Assembly (NCBI GenBank): GCA_023053575.1
Contig: JAKZAP010000014.1
Coordinates: 18,502,938-18,566,937 of the forward strand
DNA from: Branchinecta lynchi
Taxonomy: Eukaryota > Arthropoda > Branchiopoda > Anostraca > Branchinectidae
Length of the DNA stretch: 64,000 nt
Reading direction: 5' to 3'
Below the pieces are notes generated by a model. The model saw only the letters and a list, made by a program, of their open reading frames with translations. It ran no database searches and was not told the origin of the DNA. Of this stretch, positions 24,801 to 36,800 are shown piece by piece (position 1 is the first letter of the stretch; the number at the start of each line of letters is the position of its first letter). The translations under genes and the position numbers were made by a program.

Positions 24801-27800
24801 TTATTACAAGTTACGATGATAAGAGGAGGGGCGAGCGCCGTATTGTGGTAGTTATCACGCTCTCTGGAACGAAAATAATAACAACGCGAACATGTCATCA
24901 CTCTTACGGGAGTTCCTGCAGAATCGATAGTTATTATCACTTATGATGCTCTCGATCATAACAGATCGTAACAGTTGTGAAACGAAAATAATAAGTGGGA
25001 GGAGCCAATTTACTTATTTTGGCGGGCTCTGGAACGGCAATAATAACAAGAACAGTAACGATCGTAACTAATAATAAGTCGCTGGAACGCTACCTAAGTG
25101 TTGTCTGTTGAAACCGCGCATCCTTGTGTTATCTGTTACGAAACTTGTGACTGTTTAGCAGTGCCGTATAGAAGGTGACCTACGTTATCTTCCCCAACCA
25201 AACAAAACAACTGTGATCATCCCTGTTATACCCTCCCTATTTCTCTTCCTCTGGAATACCTTTTTTTCTGTACCCGCGGGGTCGTCGCTCTTCAAAGTTG
25301 TGTGCTGGCAGCCCTTTTGCGTTCCAAGCTGTCTGTACAAGGTCACCGTTAGTTGCCTTTTTGCAGATACCACGGTATCTGTTACCACGGTAGCTGGATC
25401 TGCAATTTGTCCTTTTTGCAGCAACCGTGGTATCTGCACTGTCAGAAGTTTCATAACACATAACACGAGGATGCGCGGTTTCAACAGACAATGCGTAACA
25501 GATAACACTTCGGATGTTATCTGTTGTGTTTGAAAAGTTATGCATGAACTGTTATGCATAACAAGCTTTGTTAGGAAGAGCCAAAAAAGCATCTATTGAC
25601 TTTATTCTTTATCGTCATGATGTCGGAAAACTCAGCAGATACTTTTTGGTAGTTTTTCAGTTCTTCCTGATGGTAACGCTTATTATGCATAACATTTTGA
25701 AACACAACAGATTACATCCGAAGTGTTATATGTTACGCATTATATATATATATATTTATTTTTGCCCGCTTACAAAAACTGAAGAAAAGCGGAGTACAAA
25801 GGGGAAAAAAAAGAGAAAAAAAAAAAAAAAAAAAAAAAAACATAACTTCACATAATATCCAAACAATAAACAGAATACTACTTATAATAGATGGGTCAGT
25901 AAATTTTCTGACAGCATGTTTAACGCCCTTAAGTGTGCTCGGTTTTCTATTAGCTCTATTTTGCTGCTTGGGTCGAATACTCCGTACCGTGCAGAAAGCT
26001 CTGTGTTGGATGAACGCAACGGCAATCCGAGCAAGAACTTTGCATATTTGTAGTAAAGTGTACGTATTTTCCTCCGGTCGGCGATAGAAATGATCTCCCA
26101 CAAGGGTGACAAATAAAAGAGATGCGGCGCGACTACAGCATTAAATAAACGAGCAAGAACATATCTGTTTACACTGTTTTTACAGCTAACAGCTTTACGA
26201 TAACCCGCTCTAATCGCACTGTGGACACATGTAACAATCTTAGCACTAAGAGAACGCATTTCCGTGGTATAGTAAATGCCAAGGTATTTAAGCGAATGAG
26301 ATTGCGCAACGGTCTGGTCACTCACTTTCAGTGAGCGCTCAGCTTTAGAGTGATCATTAAAAATTATAAATTCAGTTTTTGAAATATTTACAGAAAGACC
26401 GATGCTCTTGTAAGCTTTCATGAGGAAGCTCAGATTATGACGTAATCCGTCTAGCGTATTGCTAAGTAGCAGGAGATCGTCCGCATACGAAATAAAGCTC
26501 ACATCAACACCATTGAGAAGGAACGAATCTCGTAAATACCGGGTAACAAAATAGATAGCACAGTTGAAAATAACTGGGCTTAGCACAGATCCCTGCCGAA
26601 CCCCTTTCAGCAACCGAATCGGTTCCGACAGCCTTTGTTTTCGCATCCCGCTGTTGATATCCAGTCCAAGTACTAGATAGATTACTGCATGCGAATACCA
26701 ATCCTGGAGGGCCAGCACAACCCTTGGATCAACTCCAGATTCTAGCAAATCTAGTAAAGCTTGGGAATGGATCACCGAGTCGAACGCGGCCGCAATGTCA
26801 ACACTAAGTCGAACGCGGCCGCAATGTCAACACTGTTGAAACCGCGCATCCTCGTGTTATATGTTATGAAACTTCTGACAGTGTGATATACTGTTGCTCT
26901 GCAAAAGCGACAATTGCCGAAATTGCGCTTTTCCAAGTCAAACCGTGATCAGTTAACGGTCGGACCGTGTCATCTGAATATCAGATACCAGTATAACTGG
27001 CCAGACATCACCAAAACTGCAAACACGCCTTTTGACGTGGTATCGTATACCACGGTGACTGCAAAATCGACATTAGACAGTGGTGTCAGATACCATGGTA
27101 TCTGCAAAAACGCAACTATTCCTTACTGGCGAGTTTCCGTCAGTATTTCATTCATTCTCGCCTAAGGGATTCTTCGAGAACGAGATCGAAAAGGGAACCA
27201 AAAAAATGATTCGGTGGCCCTCAGCGTTAGGGAATCATAGTTTGGCTGAGCCCCTCAGTGTCCCGTTTTCCAGGATCGATGGGAATCACATTCTACGTTA
27301 CCGAGGAGACTAATTTCATCGTTCTTCACAATCGAAACCTCTCGATAAATGAATTTCTCCTCCGTGATAGCCGAGGGCGAGAGCTATCCCTCCGAAAAAA
27401 TATGGAGTGCGTCGAGCTCCAACAGGTAAGAAGATGTCATCCTTAATTGTTTCCACTCCTGTAGAGTGCAAGGGAAGAGGGGGGGGGGGGGGGGGGGGGT
27501 CTTTGTCTTGGAAATTGTTAAAGGACCAGTCTCACTGTTATGCAGCCACAGAGATTACGTACGTGACCTACGAACCTCTGAAATTTTCCTACTTACACAA
27601 TCATAATCTCTTTGAATTTTTTGCTTTTTAGCGATTGCCAAGATTTTCTCGGGTTGCCAGTCAATAACTCTTTTCTGCCTTCAGAAAGAAAAGTTCATCC
27701 TTTTGGACGAGTAGAGGCGTTTCCGCGGCCTTTTGTGCGACTCACAAGTGTGTTTCTGCGACCAACAAGATTTTCGTGGCTCAAATTCGACAAACGCCGG

Positions 27801-30800
27801 TGATTTTGGCGATTGCGATTTTGTGGCTCGATTTTGGCGGGAAATTCAGATTTAGCAACAAAATAACGTCAAAACACTAAAATAAAAAAAAAATTTCAAG
27901 TATATAGACTGAAAACTGAAGATCCTTTTTGCATGGAATGGTAAGGACGAAGGCCTGTAGTTCTATTTATTCAGAATTTTACATGATTTTAGTTATATAT
28001 TCAGACATTTGATATTATCTCAAAAAAAAAAAATTAGACAAAACGGCGTTTCCGCGAGTTTCATCTTGTGGCTCCAACTGTGTGGCACACAATCGTGTCA
28101 CGGAAAAAGGCCTTAAGAATTTGAGCTGTGGTTTCTGAGCATTTAATCACGACGTGCCAGCAAAAGTCGAGTATTTTTGTGCAAAGCCCGGTCCAGAATT
28201 GATAAGAGCTAACAAGAGAATCCCCCGGGGAATAAGCAAAGAGTAACCTAAAGAATATGTCCTTGCTATTTTATTGTAAAGAACCCATTTCTAGTAAGAG
28301 CTGTGCTTTATCAAATCAAATCAAGTCGTTCATTCATTAAGAATCTTACTCACGTCGTGTGCAGACTAACTGATTCCAACGTCAACATATTCCATTGCCC
28401 AGGACCTTCACGTTTCTGTCCTTGGCCATTTCTTCGCATTCCATCTAGAAAGAAGATTTTTTTAGACCCGATTAGTCCTTTTTTTTAATGTTTATGTTTT
28501 GATCTTGTGCATTTACTACATTATTGAAAGCTCAGTGTATATTTTCCTTTTATGTGTCTGTACTGCACTATTTTCCTCTTCTTAAGTGCGTAAATATAAT
28601 TTCATCGTCATCATCATAAATAGCCGACACAGCAATATATATAAACAAAAAAAAAGCAATCGAAACAACAGAAAACAATAAGTAATTACACTATACTAAA
28701 CGGTCAAACACATGTGTTTAAAAACCAACATAAAATCATGTGGCTCTTTAATGGTGGATGAAGCGTTAAAGAACACCTGAACAATGAAACCATACTTGAA
28801 CACACCATGGAGAATGCATTTAGAGACATGAACACGAAGAGTATTCTTCTCCTGAGCGTGACGTTTTCAAAATAGGGATGATTGTTTCCGGAGGTTTGCA
28901 CATGCAGACTCCAAGACAAAAACCGCAATTCATTCAAATCTTGTACAGCGTTGGCCGGATCGTATTGAAATTTCTTCTAGATATACGTTTGGGCTTATCT
29001 GGTTAAAAAATGTTCCAGAAGAAGGGTTGATTGGAGACATTTGTTCATTTCTAAAATTGCTCGGTACTGAAATAAGGACAGATGCAAAATGGAGCAAAAA
29101 TCATAGCTTGGAAACGGTATTTCGTATTTGGATTGGGTTTTCTGCAGGCAATGTTAACGGACGTCATACAGATAGGGATGATACTTGGTACTCTTCATTC
29201 AGGTGTCCTTTAAGCAGTTTAACAAATGCTGGAACAAAGCTGTTACTGTATCTTACATCTTAAAGCACAAGTTGCAGTAGATAGCGTTTCTGTTCCAATA
29301 TTTTAACGTACCTGCCTCCTTTGAAACTGATTAGATCTGAAAGAACCTGAGGAACCAGCAATTTTTCGGGATCGACTGTTTCCCGGTAAGTTGTCAGTTG
29401 GCTAGCAGACGCGGTACAACTTAGGAAGCAACGCACATCTTCTTTGGTACAGGGTTCTTTATATTGCTAACGCTAAAATTTCTCCTTGTACTGAATGATA
29501 TATCGAGCGGAAAAATTCTAGTATGACAGAAGCACAAACAACAGTTGCCTTTGCAGATACCATAGTATCTGAGATCGCGGTCAAAGTCGATTTCCAATTA
29601 CTGAATATCTGGCCAGATACCACAAATCCTGATATTCAGATACCACGTTCAAGACCGAAGTAGCTGACCATGGTCTCTCAGAAAGTCATCGCATAAACCC
29701 GTCACCAGTAATAGAGCCTAGGTTTTGTCAAATTGGTGGGAGAAGTTTTTCACTACTTCTATGAGTGGATATTCACTATTTCTTTTGGGGCGACTTCTAA
29801 AAGCGCAAATTCAAAGCAAATGCAGTATCAGATACCACGGTAACAGAAACGACAGAATGCACATTCAGTCACCGTTGTATCAGCTATCTGCAAAAACCCA
29901 GGATCTATGGTGCTCGCTTGGTGTCGATGTGTTTTGTATATTTGGGTTAATAACCGCCAGTAGGGCTGATATTCCCACTGGAATTTTCTGGTCATTTTTG
30001 AACCCTTAGCAACATTATTTAGGTTCTTCTTTTTTACAATTTCTTACATTTTGGTCTTCAGATCCTCCTCCACTATTTTCTAACATGTAGAAAGACCATT
30101 AAGGTAATTTGCACTCTTTAAACAGATTTCTCGTTGTTTATTGTTCTTGCATCATTTCTGCTTTTTTATATTTATTCAAACAATGTTTACTACGGATACG
30201 TCAGCTATGATTCTTCATCAGCGATATTTCGGCCCTTCTTGGCAAGGGTCCTCGTCAGGCTGTCAATCCTCTGGTTCAACTTCGGGGAAGGAAACAAACC
30301 TGTAATATTATATCAAACCTGTAAACCTGTAAGCTTTTTTATATTAATTTTTTATTTTTGTGAGTTTTATACGTTCTGTTTGCCTTGTAGGCTGTACTTA
30401 CTTGTTACTTGTAAGCAGAGGCGTCACTAGCCAGAATGTTTGGGGGAGGGGGGCGGGGGACGAGACATTTACCGACTTTTTCTGCAGGAAAAACGACTGT
30501 TTTCAACAACAAAAAATGACAGTTTTAAAAAATATTGACGGATTTTCAGGAAAAGCCACTGATTTTCAGAAAAACCGACTATTTTGACGAAAAATCGACC
30601 AATTTTCAGAAAAACCGACTGTTTTCATGAAAAATAATCAACTGTTTTGACGAAAAATCGCGGCGCTTCGCTCCGACTCGGTTATTTTTTACCGACTGTC
30701 CGACAGCATTGGGGGGGGGGGGGCGTCCCCTCCCCGTCGTGACGCACCTACTTGTAAGCTGTTCTGTTCCTTGTCAGTCACTGGTTGGCAATGGGCCTAG

Positions 30801-33800
30801 GCTGGAACCTGTCAGGTCTAATTTAATAAGTAACTTTGCTAAAACAAGTCTGTTACGCCTCTTATTTCGCAAAATGAAATGTTCATATAGAGACAAATTT
30901 TGAAACCACAAATATTACTAACCCCAAAGCTCTCTCGGAATTTTGAGACAGAAAAAGGTCGACTAGGTTCATGTCAATTCGTTGTCTACTTCCGCCTTAA
31001 AAGTTTAGATCCTAGTCCAATCCATTCCGATCCGATCTTGAAGCTAGTCTCGGAGGATTCTTATCGCGTCTTCATCGGATTAGAAGGACCATGAAGTTAG
31101 GGTCGGAGGATTCTTACCGCTCTGGCCAAAGACCAGGAGTAGAGGGTACACTGTCAGATCAGAAGTTTGATAACTGATAACACATGCGCATCCTTGTATT
31201 AAACCATATATCTGTTATGACCCTTTTAAGTGTCGAGACAAAACTCCTTTTTATGACCCTTTTAAGTGTCAACACTTTGAAATTGCAGGGGAACCTAGTT
31301 TCTTTCACTTCCTGTCAAGATGCAAGGGGCTCTCGGATTTGAGAGTAAGATTTTTTGGTGAAGATGGGTTGCTCTTTCCTGGTATCCTAAAGTCATCTTC
31401 ACGGTCAGAGATAATGGCAGTTACAGGTTTTGCCAAAGAAGCGTTAAAGAGATGTAAATAGTTATTGGTAGTGGGAGTTTAAATCGTTTTACATGTGAGT
31501 TTATATAATCGCTCTCTCGAAGTGTTTAAAAATGTATGATTTTGCGTATGGCCTAACGGCTAAAGTATCATATCTGGTGGATTTTCCTAGCGTCATTGAA
31601 TGTTCTGCTAGGCGTTCAAAGATCACGTGTTGAGGGGATTCTGCTTCCATTTGGCAGTGCATTGAACGTTCTCACTTTTTATGTGACCGAAGTCGGGACT
31701 AGAACCAGGGCGATAAGAAAGGGATTGACTAAAAAGAGGAACGTCACGGCAGGACATGCAGCAGGAGGCACGAGTTATAAAAAATAGGTTATGAAACAGT
31801 AGGAGTAGACAAGTACGTGAGGGTTCCTAATACCAGAGTCTAAAAGAAGGAAGGTTAGAACATTGTTCCAGCGCTTCACTCTCAAAACTGAAAGAGCCCT
31901 TTTAGTTTTCGCGCTTCTTTTTAGTACCCGTGCCTCCTATAATGAATGAATGAATGAATTTATTGCACGAAAAAACCCTTGGGGTCATGACAATAAAACA
32001 AGAAAAAACACAACAAACTACAAAAATCGCTCTCTATGGGACAAACCAACGCGGAGGAATCTGGCAACCTTACGGATATCCCCCATATTTGTACTTCCAA
32101 TTTTTTCTAGTAGCCACTCCTCCCTAGTAATTCCCACCCCAAATAATTCGACCCTTAAATCACTCAATGCTTCACATTCACACTATAGTTGCGTTTTTGC
32201 AGATACCACGGTATAAAGTCGTTCCTACCGTGGTAACTGGTCGTGGTATCTGAAAAGTCTTCTCACTTTCATCAAATTTTGTCAGATCGATGAGAAAGAA
32301 GTTTAGCACTTAGTGTTGTAACTGGATATCAGTTTTTCTTTGGGGATGACCCGTGTATCTGCTACCACGGTAACTGGCAAAAACCACTAATTGCAGATTC
32401 AGTTACCGTGGTAACAGATACCATGGTATTTTAAAAACGCAACTTATGTCGTGCCGTGTCGTGCCTCTCTTTATGGTGGGTTTACACACTGCGTAAAATC
32501 CGAGCGTATTTTACGCACGTTTTGAGCTTGAAAACATTTCTAGCAATACGGACGTATTTGAGAAATCGATCCGTTTTGTATCTAAATACGTCCGTATTGA
32601 TAGAAATCTTTTCAAGCTCAAAACGTGCGTAAAATACGCTCGGATTTCAAAATACGCTTGGATTTTACGCAGTGTGTAAATGGACCATTAGTCAATCTCA
32701 ATAAGAAACCTCGACTGATGATTTTCCCTTGACCCGTCCGTACTTCAGTATAACTGACACTGTTTCTTGTTTAGGTATATCTGGAGGCAAGAGGTAACTT
32801 GATACCTTACCAGAACTACACGCTCGGGATTAGATTTGAAGGAAACCTCACCGAAGACTTGGAGGGTGTATACATTTCGAAGTATGTTAACAGCAAGAAT
32901 GAGACTAAGTAAGTGACACCTAGTTCTTGAGAACTGCGTTATATGGGGAACAGGGACTGTTTTGTTGTCTTTATGGAAGGGCTATGAAACTGGTTGATAC
33001 TCTGTGGCCAATATGGAACCTTTTTCCGCATAGCCGAAAATTGAGAATACCCGAAAGGTAAGACATTTTCACGAGAATGCAGAATGCCGTTCCCGCCATT
33101 TCTACCTCCTTTTCCGTCGACTGCGATATTGCCCCGTGCTGCCGAATCGATGATATGATTGTTTTTGTTTATTACAGAATAGTCCTGTTTTAGTGTGATT
33201 TTTGTGAATGAATTTTATTTGTTACCCGTCACACAGTCAACGAGGTCGCAAGACGGAGTACTAAGAACAAAAGAAAAAGAATAGAAAGGAAAACCAACAA
33301 ACGGAAACACACAACATAAGTGAGAAATGAAAAGTACACTTTTAGAAAAATACACCCTTCCAAATAGGATTGCTCAGGCGTTGCAACAATTCGTGAATTG
33401 TTTTTCGACTGCGATTATTGGCTCTACAATACCAAATCGGATATGCGATGTGTAATATTACGAAGTGAATAAATTGATTGATTACAAACATTAATGGCCC
33501 TTTCTTAAAAGTTCACTGAAAAGCTTATCGGTCGAGTTTCACAGCACGGGACTAAAGCTGTTGCAGTCCAGTTCAGATTCCCAGAAGAGAAAAAACAGAT
33601 CAGCTCCTATGCCTTAAAGCACAACTGAACCTGGTTTGATTTAATTATTTTTCTTCTCGACACAAGAGCTATCACCAGTCGCGTATTTTCGATTTTTTTT
33701 TTCACAGTTGTTTTCACGCTTTTACTCTCCTTCCAAACCTAACATTTCACAAGTAAACGTAACCCTTCGCATAGTTTGTAATTGGTTCAGTGGGGAGCGC

Positions 33801-36800
33801 AGTAATTGAATGCCCGTGATGTTTTATCTGAAAACTGTATTTTATATTTAACTTCGTCAAACCGCTTTTAGTTGCTAGAATTCCTGCAAGTACACGTCCT
33901 CCACACGCCACCTTCAGTGTAGATAAGTGGTTGATCGAATAGTATAGATAGTCCTTCAGTCGGAAACCAAAATGCAGAAGAATCTCTACCCTTTAGACGA
34001 CCCAATCGAACAGGAAAACGGTTAGCCGTATCCAGAATGAAGTCATAGCACCAGCTTTAACTCCAACTAATTTTCAGAAAGAATTGGGGTCTCCGGCTTT
34101 AGAAATATATGGTGGGATTATGGAAGTAGGTTGCGTTAGTATTATATTGTAAGTAAGACAGGTCCTTTAACAGGACTCTCACGAACTTTAAGACAAGGGA
34201 AACTGTGCGCCAGATGTTTCATACTGCAGCAGTTAGCATACTTGATGCTAAGATATGGTGATATTTCACTGTCTAACTTTTAATTTGGTTTTTTTAGGCA
34301 TTTGGCAGTGACACATTTCGAGCCGACCTACGCTAGAGCAGCTTTTCCCTGTTTTGACGAGCCCCACCTAAAGGCCAGATTCGAGATCTCTATAATTAGA
34401 CATAGACATCACTTTGCTCTGTCAAATATGCCTCTCGACAGAACGGAGGATATTGGATTTTTCCTAGCAACGGGTCTGGTAAGTACAGACGGAAGTGACT
34501 AGCAGTGTCATCTATTGGGCTTTATCGTTAACAGAAAACGAAGGATTAGTACCATGGTATCTGATACCACGGTCTAAAGTCGTTTTTGCAGTTATCGTGG
34601 TATCTGATACCACGGTCAAATGGCGTTTTTGCAGTTATCGTGTTATCTCGCCAGTTCTCGTAAATACCAAGGTCCGATCGTGGTAACTGATCGTGGTATC
34701 TGAAAAAGTGATCTCACTTTCATCAATTTTTGTCAAATTGGTGGGAAAGAAGTTTGGCACTTAGTGATGTGACTGAAAATCAGTTTTTCTTTGGGGATGA
34801 CCTCGAAAAGTGCAATTTCGGCAAGTGTCGTTTTTGCAGAGCAACCGTATATCAGATACCCCGGTACCTGCAAAAACGACTTATTGCAGATCTGGTAAGA
34901 GATACCATGGTATCTGCAAAAAGGCAACTAGTTGTGTTGCGAGAGCAACACTTTGGTTTTGTCCTCGTTTTTTTTTTTTTTTTTTTTTTTTTTTCCTATG
35001 ACTCCTATTTCATTTTATTCCTGGTAACTGAGAAGGGTCTAACCTGTGCGGTTTTTACGGAAAGTGTGGACCTTAGGCCGGATTGATGAATATGACATTA
35101 CATTTTGGAAAGCTCCGTAGAACTCTTGCCTGGGGCCAATAAGGATGGTTTTTGCTTGTCCTCGAGCCAGAGCCTACGGTTTGCGAAGTGAAGTGGAGTT
35201 GTATAGCCTATGTCAGAGAGGACTATCTGAAGTTGTGTAGCGAACCTTTCGTTTCATCAAAAGATGTTTCTGCTTTCGAGTGGAAAGCTCCGCTCTAGCA
35301 CGCAAGCAGGCAGGCACCAGTTTCAAATTGAAGATGGACTAAAATCTATAAGTGTTAAATATATGCGGCAGTTACCCGGCCCCACAGCCAACATATCTTC
35401 TTTGAGTGATAAATAGAAAAATCTACAGAGACAAAAAAGTGGCTTTTTCCCACGGGTCCGAAAGTGCTGCCATCTATCGTTTCTGTCCATGTCTGCGACG
35501 ATTTCAGCTGAGTTTATAATTTTTTTTTTTTGCACTTTGGTTTGTGGTAGAGTAACGGTATAAGATGTGCCTCTTAAACTTTAAAAGTTCTCTCATTGCA
35601 AAGAAACTAGAGCTTATCCTTTGCTCCTTTCTAAGTCGTGACGTTAGAAAGTTGGCCTACGGCAAAAAATTCAACATTTGAACTAAGACAGGTAGAATTT
35701 TTTTTTCGACTGCTATCGATAGCCATTGATGAGCTGATCAAAGTATATGTCATCCATTTTTTGGTACAAAAATTCCTTCATGAGATACACCAGTTTGAAA
35801 ATTTCAAAGGGGTTGACAACTTCATAGTAAGGTACATTGAAACAAAAATAGGCGATACCAGTTATGATACATATAGGGGACTTTTAAGCAACAGTCGACT
35901 GTTAGCCCATAATCATCTTCGGTAATGAGGGGTTTGCAGCTTTTGCTAGTTGGTATACCTGTTATTTGTTTCCGGTGTATTCGATGGTAAGAACTATTTG
36001 GTTCCCAATGGTAAGATATGCAAGGGACTTGTAAGTAATAATCGGCTGTTATGCTACAATCATCTTCTGCGATGATGGGTTTGCAGCTTTTGCTAGCTGG
36101 TGTACCCATTATTTGTTTCTGGTTGTATATCACGGGAGAGGGACTTGTAAGTAGGAATCGGTTCACGAGGGGCTAGGAATTTTTGCAAATGGGTGCACAT
36201 TGTATTCGATTTCTATAAATCTGACGGTAAGAAAGTTTGTGTCGATGGTCTATCAATGTAACCGAGGATTAACTGTTTACACAACGGATACAAACGAAAA
36301 TGTAAAGCAATGAGGTAGTTTCATAATAATTAATAGTGTCATCTATGGTATTTTAATCCTGAAAAGTTACGGATAGCTTTCTATTACCAACTAGATTATA
36401 TAAGATATTGTTCCAAGTTTTCATCCGTCACGATGTCTACGATTGAAAAGGATAAAGTACAACTGACTGCAAGGTTAATTTAGTCCCTTCTTCCTATATT
36501 ATTTTGTTGTTGTTTTTACAACGCTGAAGAATACCTTTTGATCATATGATTAATTTTTTTTCGAACATCCCGTGCTATAATCATCTTCAGCGATGAGGGG
36601 CTTGCAACTTTTGATAGCTGGTATATCCATTATTTGTTTCCGGTGAATTTGATGTCAATCACGGGAGAGGGACTTGTAAGCAAGAATCGGTTCACGAGGG
36701 GCTAGAAATTTTTGAAAATTGGTGCACATTGTATTCGATTTCTGTAAATATGACAGTAAGAAAGTTTGTATCGATGGTCTATCGCTATAACCAAGGATTA

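Larger units (their letters stand above)
25437..26883. mobile_element. MITE family C, copy 3, carrying a LINE
   Basis: Ends CACTGTCAGAAGTTTCATAA and TTATGAAACTTCTGACAGTG are perfect inverted repeats. The middle is broken after TTACGCATTAT (about 25744) by a LINE and resumes at about 26835 (GTTGAAACCGCGCATCC). Confidence 0.9.
25351..27117. mobile_element. Palindromic MITE family I, copy 1, split by nested insertions
   Basis: Left end AGTTGCCTTTTTGCAGATAC, right end GTATCTGCAAAAACGCAACT, inverted repeats. The inside is full of self-complementary GATACC(A/C)(C/T)GGTATC modules. The element is interrupted at 25436 by MITE family C (25437-26883), itself holding a LINE. Confidence 0.85.

Noticed and set aside
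25185..25592. 135-codon reverse-strand ORF
   Set aside because: Lies over MITE I and MITE C termini; peptide follows the palindromes.
28930..29270. Possible LINE C-terminal fragment (+ strand)
   Set aside because: Only loose similarity in tone ([16 protein letters not shown]); no diagnostic motif or tail.
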